The notes under the pieces: generated by a model
Databases searched by the model: none
What the model was told of the DNA's origin: nothing
What the model saw: the letters and a program-made list of their open reading frames with translations, nothing else
NCBI RefSeq assembly: GCF_036323475.1
Contig: NZ_AP028934.1
Coordinates: 1,674,001-1,738,000, forward strand
Direction: 5' to 3'
Length of the DNA: 64,000 nt
DNA from: Solobacterium moorei
Lineage (GTDB): Bacteria > Bacillota_I > Bacilli_A > Erysipelotrichales > Erysipelotrichaceae
Program-made: the position numbers and the translations under genes
In this document: positions 38,559 through 46,321 of the stretch, piece by piece
Layout of the letters: every line of letters begins with the position of its first letter
Numbering within the stretch: the first letter of the stretch is position 1

Positions 38559-38629
38559 TTAGCACTCTTTTTCAATGTCTGCTAATATAGTATACCAACC
38601 ACTTAGCACTGTCAACAGTTTAGTGCTAA
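38559..38629 (-). promoter_or_regulatory. Two CIRCE-like operators around the hrcA promoter
   Basis: CIRCE consists of TTAGCACTC and GAGTGCTAA with a 9-bp gap. The distal copy (38603-38629) has one mismatch in each arm. The proximal copy (38559-38585) has one perfect arm and one arm with two mismatches. Between and within them lies a promoter: TTGACA (38615-38610), 17 bp, TACTAT (38592-38587). The -35 box is inside the distal CIRCE and the proximal CIRCE covers the leader, so HrcA could block both binding and elongation. Confidence 0.88.
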
Positions 38630-39408
38630 ATTTTGCAAAAAGTCTCACACATAAGCAATCGCAAAGTGTTGAAAATGAGTGGTATACTTGTGTAAACATT
38701 AAAAAGACAATTCTTAGAAAATCTCTCCTTGCAATTGTCTTTTCTTAAAATTATTCTTCCATGTGTTTTCAACGTAGGCAAACAACAATAATAATTTGTA
38801 TTTAAAATCAGTTCATCAAAAAAAAACTGGTATTTTTTAATATCTACCACTATATCTACATTTTGCCAAATTTGTATATTTTTTATAAAATTTGTTTTTG
38901 CGTTAGTGTATCCATCTCGATCATGCTCAAATTCTTTCCAGAGAGAAAGTTTTAATACTTCATATTCTTTAGCTATTTCCTCATGTTCGTTAAGATAATC
39001 TCTAAAAAACAGTTCATCATTATCTCCCATAATTCTAATATGAAGATGAAATACTTTTTCCGCAAAACCTTGTTCTGTATATCCCTTATTGAGCGTTATT
39101 CGGTTTTCCGTCATATTCATACATAACCAGCCATTATTTACAAGAGTATCCTTAACTGCATCTAAATCTAACTTGTTATTTACTTCAATCAATATATCTA
39201 CAATATTTTTTGCCCATATTCCTAAAATTGCGGTGCTACCAATATGGGATATCCTCATTATACTTTCACTTGGTACTACCGATAGAATGATGTCTCTTTC
39301 TTCTTCATACCATTGTTTCCAAGCGGTATTATGTTCAACCAAAAATATCGGGAACAACTGCCAAAGTTCATGCAAGCTCATTTTCTCCAATTTTTTACTC
39401 ATAATCAT
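38626..39408 (-). CDS. GrpB-family (UPF0157) protein with an aberrant C-terminus
   Basis: This 260-residue protein contains the GrpB nucleotidyltransferase-like domain (about 20-178): ELWQLFPI near the start, then SHIGSTAILGIWAKNIVDILIEV and YTNAKTNFIKNIQ. Family members normally end soon after that helix, at about 175-180 residues. Here about 80 more AT-rich, Cys/Leu/Phe-rich residues follow and the stop codon falls inside the distal CIRCE of hrcA. A lost stop or frameshift near 38880 is likely, so the true product may be degraded or longer than normal. AGGAG lies 8 bp before the ATG. Confidence 0.7.
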   Translation of the reverse strand: MIMSKKLEKMSLHELWQLFPIFLVEHNTAWKQWYEEERDIILSVVPSESIMRISHIGSTAILGIWAKNIVDILIEVNNKLDLDAVKDTLVNNGWLCMNMTENRITLNKGYTEQGFAEKVFHLHIRIMGDNDELFFRDYLNEHEEIAKEYEVLKLSLWKEFEHDRDGYTNAKTNFIKNIQIWQNVDIVVDIKKYQFFFDELILNTNYYCCLPTLKTHGRIILRKDNCKERFSKNCLFNVYTSIPLIFNTLRLLMCETFCKI

Positions 39409-39688
39409 CCTTAGAACTCCTAATTTATCAAGTTAAACATTGATTCTTACAGCTATATTTGATATTCTGAGTGCTTTGAAAGACCCTTTTCGTATTACTT
39501 TCAATCAAACACTATCTGTTAAATAATAACAGAAATTCAATGAATAAACTGAACGGTATCATGCACAAATCTAAAAGAAATTCCGAACTGATATTTCTCT
39601 TACGAAAAACACATACAAAGCACAATAATATAGGTACTATTCCATATGGAATAGAAGCTTTAGTATATCACTAGACTTTCCTAGTTTT
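39409..39688. repeat. Intergenic region with a perfect 18-bp palindrome
   Basis: There is no gene in these 280 bp. The striking feature is CTATTCCATATGGAATAG at 39637-39654, a perfect palindrome without a loop, which is more like a protein-binding site than an RNA hairpin. The rest is AT-rich. A promoter for the GrpB-like gene must lie near 39430-39480 but is not obvious. Confidence 0.5.
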
Positions 39689-39760
39689 TTATGCTGGGAT
39701 GAACATTTCAAGAAAAACTTTATCCCACTCTTGATTTCCTTCCCACATAATTTTTGCCAT
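39689..39760 (-). CDS. Possible 23-residue small protein or gene remnant
   Basis: This open frame begins with ATG at 39760, has GAGGTG 6 bp upstream and encodes MAKIMWEGNQEWDKVFLEMF plus IPA before TAA. It starts 12 bp after the stop of the Gfo/Idh-type gene, so it would be translated from the same message. The aromatic, charged composition looks protein-like rather than random. It could be a true small protein or the surviving start of a deleted gene. Confidence 0.35.
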   Translation of the reverse strand: MAKIMWEGNQEWDKVFLEMFIPA

Positions 39761-39772
39761 TTTTAACACCTC

Positions 39773-40741
39773 TTATATTTCGATTGGATTAGGGGTCATC
39801 GCATCCTTGATACGATCTAGTAACATAGCAGTTTCTAAACTACTTTGGATAGGCATAATTGGAGAACTTTGTTTTCCATTTTCCAGCAAGCTTACAAAGT
39901 GGGATATCTCTCCATAGAAGTCATCTACTTCATATGGACAGTCTATGATTTCTACTTTATCTTCAGTCTTTAGTTCTGCACTTGTAGGTCTATGCAAATC
40001 TTGAATTCGGATTTCACCCCTTGTACCCTTAATCAATACTTCTTTCTTTTCTGGTTGATTGATTGCGGTTTCTAGAGTTGCTAGCGTATCCCCTACATGC
40101 ATCTGTACCTTTGTATGTAAGTCATATTCATCCTGCAAGTCTACGTTGATGTGATCGATGCGTAACTTACCTTTGGTATATTCTGTAATCCATGTTGCAC
40201 AATAACAACCACAATCTAACAGTGCTCCTCCATAGACTGGATCACTCAGATAACTATTTTGAATCACTTCATCTGATTGTTTTGAGTTGAGTACTGTATG
40301 AATTTCTTGGATATCTCCAAGTATACCTTCTTGAATTATCTTCTGTATCTTTTGATAGAGAGGTGTAAAGCGAGGTTTCATAGCTTCCATCCATAATACT
40401 GGATGTTGTTTTAACACTTCCATAATTCCCTCAATTTCAAATGCATTTATACCAGCTGGTTTTTCAACCAGTACTGCCTTACCTGCTTTGATAGCTTGAA
40501 TAGACCACAGATAATGATAGCCATGTGGCAAGGTAATATATACTGCATCTACGTTTGGATCTTGTAAGACTTCCTCATAGGATCCATACGCTTTTAACGC
40601 ATGATATGTATCCGCAAACTGTTGTGCTTTCGAAAGCGTACGACAGCTAACAGCATAGAGCTGACTATTTTTTTCATGTGCTAGACTCTTTACAAAACGC
40701 TGGGCAATTTTCCCAGCGCCAATAATTCCCCAACGTATCAT
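39773..40741 (-). CDS. Gfo/Idh/MocA-family oxidoreductase
   Basis: This 322-residue NAD(P)-dependent dehydrogenase acts on a sugar or related polyol of unknown identity. It has an N-terminal Rossmann fold with GIIGAGKIAQRF (5-16), then DAVYITLPHGYHY and the conserved VEKPAGIN with its lysine (about 91-98). A C-terminal GFO_IDH_MocA_C domain follows. The start overlaps the coaD stop (ATGATA within the end of coaD), so it is co-transcribed with ftsW-rsmD-coaD although the functions are unrelated. Confidence 0.88.
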   Translation of the reverse strand: MIRWGIIGAGKIAQRFVKSLAHEKNSQLYAVSCRTLSKAQQFADTYHALKAYGSYEEVLQDPNVDAVYITLPHGYHYLWSIQAIKAGKAVLVEKPAGINAFEIEGIMEVLKQHPVLWMEAMKPRFTPLYQKIQKIIQEGILGDIQEIHTVLNSKQSDEVIQNSYLSDPVYGGALLDCGCYCATWITEYTKGKLRIDHINVDLQDEYDLHTKVQMHVGDTLATLETAINQPEKKEVLIKGTRGEIRIQDLHRPTSAELKTEDKVEIIDCPYEVDDFYGEISHFVSLLENGKQSSPIMPIQSSLETAMLLDRIKDAMTPNPIEI

Positions 40742-41259
40742 ATCTGCCCCTGTACACTCTTTAAGTTTTCAGCTACTACGGCCATCTTTTCTTTCAGAGG
40801 TCCTTCTACCTGTGAAGGTACTAGATTTAACAAATCTCCTCCATTGAGGGCAATCTCTTTACATACAGAGGAAGATAGGAATGAATATTGCGGTTTCGCA
40901 ATTAAGAATGCTGTTTCAATCTCATGTGCCAACATCATATTCGCAGTTGCTTGTCCGAGTTCATATTCATAATCACTGACGGCACGAATACCACGAATAA
41001 TGACAGCAGCACCAATCTTACGGGCAAACTCTACTGTTAGACCAGAGCCAATCATCACAGTTACATTCTGTGGGTTACCAATAGATTTTAAGCTATCGAT
41101 AACCATCTGTTTTCTTTCTTCACTATTGAATAAACAAGTCTTACGTGGATTGAACATAATCAATACCACAACCTCATCAAATAAACGTGATGCACGCTCA
41201 ATAATATCCAAATGACCGTTAGTAATTGGATCAAATGTTCCTGGATAGCAAGCTTTCAT
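40738..41259 (-). CDS. coaD: Phosphopantetheine adenylyltransferase
   Basis: This 173-residue enzyme catalyses the penultimate step of CoA synthesis. It has YPGTFDPITNGHLDII (5-20; the TxGH nucleotide motif), IIRGIRAVSDYEYE (about 87-100) and the C-terminal FLSSSVCKEIA, a variant of the ISSSxVRE block. It overlaps rsmD by 4 bp. The last CoA step, coaE, is encoded at 50882-51493. Confidence 0.95.
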   Translation of the reverse strand: MKACYPGTFDPITNGHLDIIERASRLFDEVVVLIMFNPRKTCLFNSEERKQMVIDSLKSIGNPQNVTVMIGSGLTVEFARKIGAAVIIRGIRAVSDYEYELGQATANMMLAHEIETAFLIAKPQYSFLSSSVCKEIALNGGDLLNLVPSQVEGPLKEKMAVVAENLKSVQGQI

Positions 41260-41816
41260 CCTTCCACCTCATTTCGATAATAGGTAATACGTGTAATACC
41301 GTAGATTGCTTCTTTATATGGTTTTAAAGAACCAAACTCTTTTTTAAATTCATCTTCTTTTGCGGATTCAATCACAACTACAGCATGATCCGTAAGCATT
41401 TTATTCTCTTGCAAGTATTCTAGAATTTCATTATTGCGTTGTCCTGCGTATGGTGGATCTAGATATACCAAATCAAAACATAGTCCTTCTGCCTTTAAAA
41501 GTGATAATGCTTTTTTATCTGGCATATGTAAGACTTTTGTCTTCCCTATACAACGTAATGACTCTATATTTTTACGGATGACATGAATTGCATCTTTAGA
41601 GATATCCGCAAATACCGCATAATTATATCCACGAGATAGTGCTTCTAAGCCATTAGCACCGCTACCTGCATATAAATCTAATACTGTGCCACCATCAAAC
41701 ATCCCTCCTAGGGATGAAAAAACAGCTTCTCTAACCTTATCTAATGTAGGTCTTGTCTGATTGCCAGAACGTGTTTCTATCTTGCGTGAACGATATTCAC
41801 CAGCGATAATTCTCAT
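41256..41816 (-). CDS. rsmD: 16S rRNA (guanine966-N2)-methyltransferase RsmD
   Basis: This 186-residue SAM-dependent enzyme methylates G966 of 16S rRNA. The N-terminal MRIIAGEYRSRKI and RPTLDKVREAVFSSL are family hallmarks. The SAM site is VLDLYAGSGANGLEALSRG (about 45-63) and the catalytic motif is LDPPY (about 121-125). It overlaps both neighbours by 4 bp; rsmD-coaD is a very common gene pair. Confidence 0.95.
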   Translation of the reverse strand: MRIIAGEYRSRKIETRSGNQTRPTLDKVREAVFSSLGGMFDGGTVLDLYAGSGANGLEALSRGYNYAVFADISKDAIHVIRKNIESLRCIGKTKVLHMPDKKALSLLKAEGLCFDLVYLDPPYAGQRNNEILEYLQENKMLTDHAVVVIESAKEDEFKKEFGSLKPYKEAIYGITRITYYRNEVEG

Positions 41817-43066
41817 CGAATCTCACCTCGTTTATAGGAGGCAATCACCGCTTGTGAGATACCAACGCAAGCCATAATAGACATCGTAGAAGAGCCACCA
41901 GCAGATACCATCAAAAGTGGTACACCTGTTAGAGGAATTAATCCTGTAACACCACCAATATTAAAGAATATATGTACCAAGAAATACATCGCTGTACCAA
42001 CAAGGATGATACGTCCCTTCTCGCTGCGCATTTTCATCGCATAGCGTAATAAAACAAAGATAATAACTCCATATACTGTAAGTAAGCCAATAAAGCCTAT
42101 AAAGCCAAGCTCTTCAACTACAATCGCAAGGATATAGTCCGTACTAGCAGCAGGGAAGTTTGTATACTTACGTACAGAGTTACCGAGTCCCTTACCAAAC
42201 CATCCTCCAGTCGCAAAGGAAATCAAACCACTAATTAACTGATAACCAGTACCATATTGATCCATAAATGGATTAATCGCAGATACGAAGCGTTTGATCT
42301 GATATGTCTTTAGGAATGTCATCTTCATGATGAGATGTTCTCCCGATGGAGATAAGATATAGAATCCTAAGAGAACTACACCATAGAATAAGATTGTTAA
42401 TACTCTTTGATACCTTCTTAATTGAGGATGATTTGGAACCAAGAAACAAACGCAGATAATCACAAAGATAACTGCCATCGATCCAAAGTCAGACTGTAAA
42501 ATCCATACAATAAACAAAATCACACCATCAATAAAAAGTGGTCGTTTGATCAAATCAAATCTCTTACTGTAGTTATGTACATTATCACCTAAATACAAGG
42601 CAACCACCAAAATCGCGATAATCTTTGCAAACTCCGAAGGCTGTAGAGTTACTTCTGTTACACCAAGTGGAATACGAATCCAAGCTCTAGCACCATTGGT
42701 TTCCGCAAACAATAAGCACAATAACAAGCTTGCGATTGTCCCGAGTATCACTAGGAAAGTCGTTGATGACTTCAATTTCTTGAGTTGGAAACGATTTGCT
42801 AAAAATGTCATGGCAGTATAACCCGCTACTGCATAGACAACCTGTTTAACAATTGTAATCACTAGAAAACGATTATTACCACCAGCAACACCCATGGATG
42901 CACTACCAACCATAATAATGCCAAACAACATCAAAATAATCATCGCCGCATGTAAGAAGTGGTCGGATGATTTTGGCATACGTAGATTCAGGAACTTCCT
43001 CTTTTTCACTGGTGCATTTACCTGAATTGGCTCTGCTTTTTTCGTTTTCTTTTTCTTTGTTTGCAT
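41813..43066 (-). CDS. ftsW: Peptidoglycan glycosyltransferase FtsW (SEDS family)
   Basis: This 417-residue SEDS protein polymerises septal peptidoglycan. A basic Lys/Thr-rich cytoplasmic N-terminus (1-35) precedes about ten membrane helices. Key motifs are GARAWIRIPLGVTEVTLQPSEFAKI (about 125-149) and ILAIVVEELGFIG with its acidic pair in the second half. FtsW is preferred to RodA because of the charged N-terminus, but the two are hard to separate by sequence reading. No Shine-Dalgarno sequence precedes the ATG. TAGAAT/AATAAT-like boxes lie 6-15 bp upstream, so the transcript may be almost leaderless. Confidence 0.9.
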   Translation of the reverse strand: MQTKKKKTKKAEPIQVNAPVKKRKFLNLRMPKSSDHFLHAAMIILMLFGIIMVGSASMGVAGGNNRFLVITIVKQVVYAVAGYTAMTFLANRFQLKKLKSSTTFLVILGTIASLLLCLLFAETNGARAWIRIPLGVTEVTLQPSEFAKIIAILVVALYLGDNVHNYSKRFDLIKRPLFIDGVILFIVWILQSDFGSMAVIFVIICVCFLVPNHPQLRRYQRVLTILFYGVVLLGFYILSPSGEHLIMKMTFLKTYQIKRFVSAINPFMDQYGTGYQLISGLISFATGGWFGKGLGNSVRKYTNFPAASTDYILAIVVEELGFIGFIGLLTVYGVIIFVLLRYAMKMRSEKGRIILVGTAMYFLVHIFFNIGGVTGLIPLTGVPLLMVSAGGSSTMSIMACVGISQAVIASYKRGEIR

Positions 43067-43140
43067 ACAAGTATTATTCTAACATACTGTACGAAATCCA
43101 CACATCGAACATCACAAATATCATCAATTTTCATAAATTA

Positions 43141-43672
43141 TTTCTAACAGTAAACAAAAATGGCCTAGACAAGAAGAGAGGATTATCTAAGAGCCAACTC
43201 TGTATCGTTGTGGCAATCGATTGTCACAAAAATACATACGCTGTTATTTGTGGTCATGGAAAGCCATCTGCTTCACGTATCTTTGAAGCACTAAAGAATC
43301 ATATCGCTTCCGGATCAACACTAGTACATGATGGCGAAAGAGCACATGACAAGCTGATAAAAGAATTAGATTTGAAAGAAGAATTCTATAAAGCCAATAC
43401 ACACGACAAAGAATATCTAGAGAACATGGCATTGATAAACAATATGTGTTCATGGCTAAAAAGGTATATCTATCGCTTCATTGGGATGAGAATGACTAAT
43501 CTACAATCCTATTTAAATTGGTTTGTATATCTGTTTAGAGTAAAAGGTGCAGTAGAACTGTGGCCAAAGATGGATAGAATTTTACGACATTTGATATTAT
43601 TCAACGGAACATATAAGAGAAATACTTGATTTCATCGCATTTCCATAGGCCATTTTTGTTTACTGTTAGAAA
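43141..43672 (+). mobile_element. IS1595-family deletion derivative with perfect terminal repeats
   Basis: The unit is bounded by perfect 27-bp inverted repeats (43141-43167 and 43646-43672). Near-identical 8-bp flanks AAATTATT/AAATTTTT would be the target duplication if the ends are taken two bases inward. It contains only the C-terminal part of a transposase frame. At about 530 bp it is half the size of a complete element and could only move with a transposase supplied in trans. Confidence 0.82.
43147..43629 (+). pseudogene. IS1595 (ISXO2-like) transposase, C-terminal fragment
   Basis: From about 43165 the plus-strand frame reads LDKKRGLSKSQLCIVVAIDC, then LVHDGERAHDKLI, KANTHDKEYLENMALINNMC and LQSYLNWFVYLFRVK. 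These are the later part of the DDE domain of IS1595-type transposases. The N-terminal zinc ribbon and the first catalytic region are absent: the fragment begins inside the inverted repeat. The frame runs open upstream into antisense ftsW, but that part has no meaning. Confidence 0.85.
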
Positions 43673-43756
43673 ATTTTTTATGCTAAACGCTTACATCGAT
43701 GCGTGTTAGTTGAATTCCGCTTTTAGAATGTTAAAATGTATGCTGAGGTAAGAATT

Positions 43757-44323
43757 ATGTTAATAAATAATGACACAATCATTAAAGATACCAATCCTTT
43801 AATTCGAGAAAAATCTGAGCTTGTTTCATTGCCCCTATCAAAGGAAGATGAAACTTTATTACGTGATATGTTGCAATACGTAAAAGATTCCACTGATGAA
43901 GAAAAAGCCACAAAGCTTAACCTCAGACCAGCTGTTGGTATCAGTGCAATCCAAGTTGGCATAAAGAAGAGAATGTGTGCCGTTGCATTTGATGAAACTG
44001 ATAAAGATGGCAATATGGTGAAATATGAATTTATGCTAGTAAACCCTAAAATTGTTTCTCGTTCCGTACAACCTGCGTATTTAGAAAGTGGCGAGGGTTG
44101 CCTCTCTGTTGAGAATGAACATCGAGGCTATGTTGTACGTAATGCACGTGTAACAATTAGAGCGTTTGACCTAGTTCAAAACCAAGATGTAGAAATCCGT
44201 GCACGTGGTTATATCGCTATCGTATTACAACACGAATTAGATCATATGGATGGCATTTTATTCTATGATCACATCAATAAAAAAGAACCAAACAAACCAA
44301 TTGAAGGTGCCCTTGTTTTATAG
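43757..44323 (+). CDS. def: Peptide deformylase
   Basis: This 188-residue metalloenzyme removes the formyl group from new proteins. It shows all three motifs: GISAIQVG (motif 1, about 64-71), EGCLSV (motif 2, with the metal cysteine) and QHELDHMDG (motif 3, HExxH). The insertions and length suggest the type II deformylase of Gram-positive bacteria. ATG at 43757 has GAGGT 8 bp upstream and is preferred to an ATG at 43736. A weak promoter (TTGAAT, 16 bp, TAAAAT) ends near 43736. Confidence 0.95.
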   Translation: MLINNDTIIKDTNPLIREKSELVSLPLSKEDETLLRDMLQYVKDSTDEEKATKLNLRPAVGISAIQVGIKKRMCAVAFDETDKDGNMVKYEFMLVNPKIVSRSVQPAYLESGEGCLSVENEHRGYVVRNARVTIRAFDLVQNQDVEIRARGYIAIVLQHELDHMDGILFYDHINKKEPNKPIEGALVL

Positions 44324-44419
44324 GGAGACTTCTTCCTTTTTCATTGAAGAATGATATAATATAGGCGAATAAAACTACTACCTTCACCAATAATTAAATA
44401 AATGAAAGGAATTTTTATA

Positions 44420-46255
44420 ATGACTGAAAATAATAGCAGTAAAAGAACGACTCGCCCACTTCGTCGTACTCGTATTACTGAACCTGATTTAAGCGACTTA
44501 GCGATTAATCATAAGACAGATACGATGGTCTATGCACTTGGTGGCTTAGGTGAAGTCGGAAAGAATATGTACTGCGTTGAACATGATGATGAAATCATCA
44601 TTGTCGACTGTGGTGTACTCTTTCCGGAAGATGCCTTACTCGGTGTCGATTATGTTATCCCAGATTATTCCTATCTGGTAAAAAACCAAAACAAAATAGC
44701 CGCAATGGTTATCACTCATGGTCACGAAGACCATATTGGTGGTATTCCATTCTTTTTAAAGACAATTCGATTAAAACAGATTTACGCTCCTCGTTTTGCG
44801 AAAGCGTTAATCGAAAAGAAATTAGAAGAGCATCGTCTAACACGTGTATGTAAGATTACGGAAATCAATTCAGAATCCAGTATTAAAACAAAGCATTTCT
44901 CAATTGGTTTCTTCAATGTAGTTCACTCAATTCCAGATGCACTTGGTGTACTAATTAATACACCAAACGGGCGTATCGTTGAAACTGGTGACTTTAAGTT
45001 TGATATGACCCCAGTTGGCACAAACGCTGACTTCCAGAAGATGGCTTACATCGGACAAGTTGGTGTTTCTCTTCTCATGAGTGATTCTACAAACTCCTCT
45101 GTTCCAGGTTCTTCTATATCTGAAAAGACTGTAGCACGTGCCATCATGGAACAGATGCGTAAGACGCCAGGACGTATGATTGTTTCTACTTTTGCATCTA
45201 ACGTATTACGTTTAAATCAGATTCTAGAAGCAGCTGTCGCATGTAATCGTAAGGTTGCGGTGTTTGGACGCTCAATGGAGAATGTATGCGAAATCGGTAA
45301 GAAGATGGGGGTTATCCAGATTCCTGATAGTAGCTTCATCTCTGGTAATGAGCTAAATACCCTACCATCAAATCGTATCTGTATCGTATGTACAGGTTCT
45401 CAGGGTGAACCAATGGCTGCCTTAAGCAGAATCGCCAACGGTACACACCGTTTCATCAAGATTATTCCTGGTGATACAGTACTATTCTCATCCAATCCAA
45501 TTCCAGGTAACGGCACCTCCGTTGGTAGTGTTATTAACCAATTAACACGTGTTGGAGCTAATGTTATTACAAACTCACCACTAACTTCCTTCCACACAAC
45601 AGGACACGCTCCTCAAGAAGAACAAAAGTTAATGTTGAATCTCATTAAGCCTGAATGGTTTATGCCATACCATGGTGAATACAAGATGTTAAAACAACAT
45701 TCCGCAACAGCGCAAGAAACAGGTATTCCTGAAGATCATTGCTTGATTTGTTCTAATGGGGATGTCGTTGTATTACGAGATGGTAAGTGCTTTATCGCAA
45801 ATGAGCGCGTACAGACAGATGATATCTACGTTGATGGTAATGATATTTCCGGTCTAAGTACATCCGTTATTAAAGACCGTAAGATCTTAGCAGAAAATGG
45901 ACTTGTGGCAGTTATCGTCACAATCGATTCTCGCTACAATAAGATTCTCTGCCGTCCATCTATCGTGTCTCGTGGCTTTGTATACATCAAAGATTCTCAA
46001 ACACTTCTGAAAGAAGCAGAGTTACTTGTATATGATTCCCTTAAGAAGAAGATGCAACAGCGTACAACCTTTGGTGAATTAAAGAACTGTATCCGATCTT
46101 GCCTAGAGCCTTTTCTCTTCCAGAAGACAAATCGTAATCCGATTGTTATTCCGGTTATCTTGAATCAGAAAGCAGCAATTGCAGAGATTCAAGCCAAGAT
46201 AAAAGCTAACGCAGCACGCGGCCCAAGAACAACCAAGAAAACACAAGAGTCCTAA
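44420..46255 (+). CDS. rnj: Ribonuclease J
   Basis: This 611-residue metallo-beta-lactamase-fold RNase has combined 5' exonuclease and endonuclease activity in mRNA decay and rRNA maturation. A basic N-terminal tail (SKRTTRPLRRTR) precedes the catalytic motif THGHEDHIGG (about 100-109). The beta-CASP domain follows (about 225-370; STFASNVLR and CTGSQGEP), then HTTGHAPQEE and a C-terminal domain. ATG at 44420 has GAAAGGA 9 bp upstream; an ATG at 44402 is too early. A TATAAT box is at 44355-44360. Confidence 0.93.
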   Translation: MTENNSSKRTTRPLRRTRITEPDLSDLAINHKTDTMVYALGGLGEVGKNMYCVEHDDEIIIVDCGVLFPEDALLGVDYVIPDYSYLVKNQNKIAAMVITHGHEDHIGGIPFFLKTIRLKQIYAPRFAKALIEKKLEEHRLTRVCKITEINSESSIKTKHFSIGFFNVVHSIPDALGVLINTPNGRIVETGDFKFDMTPVGTNADFQKMAYIGQVGVSLLMSDSTNSSVPGSSISEKTVARAIMEQMRKTPGRMIVSTFASNVLRLNQILEAAVACNRKVAVFGRSMENVCEIGKKMGVIQIPDSSFISGNELNTLPSNRICIVCTGSQGEPMAALSRIANGTHRFIKIIPGDTVLFSSNPIPGNGTSVGSVINQLTRVGANVITNSPLTSFHTTGHAPQEEQKLMLNLIKPEWFMPYHGEYKMLKQHSATAQETGIPEDHCLICSNGDVVVLRDGKCFIANERVQTDDIYVDGNDISGLSTSVIKDRKILAENGLVAVIVTIDSRYNKILCRPSIVSRGFVYIKDSQTLLKEAELLVYDSLKKKMQQRTTFGELKNCIRSCLEPFLFQKTNRNPIVIPVILNQKAAIAEIQAKIKANAARGPRTTKKTQES

Positions 46256-46264
46256 TCGGACTCT
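46246..46264 (+). terminator. Terminator of rnj
   Basis: AGAGTCC and GGACTCT form a stem with the rnj stop codon in the loop, followed by TTTTCGTT. Confidence 0.8.
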
Positions 46265-46291
46265 TTTCGTTATGCATGCATACAAAAAAAG

Positions 46292-46313
46292 AAAAGACGT
46301 TTAACCGTCTTTT
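46292..46313 (-). terminator. Terminator of pyk
   Basis: AAAAGACG and CGTCTTTT form an 8-bp stem followed on the minus strand by CTTTTTTTG, 9 bp after the pyk stop. Confidence 0.88.
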
Positions 46314-46321
46314 CTAGATGA

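Noticed and set aside
42967-43146. Upstream part of a plus-strand frame leading into the IS1595 fragment
   Set aside because: It is antisense to ftsW and lies outside the element's inverted repeat; only the part after about 43147 resembles a transposase.
46256-46321. Small RNA between rnj and pyk
   Set aside because: The two hairpins are explained as back-to-back terminators of convergent genes.
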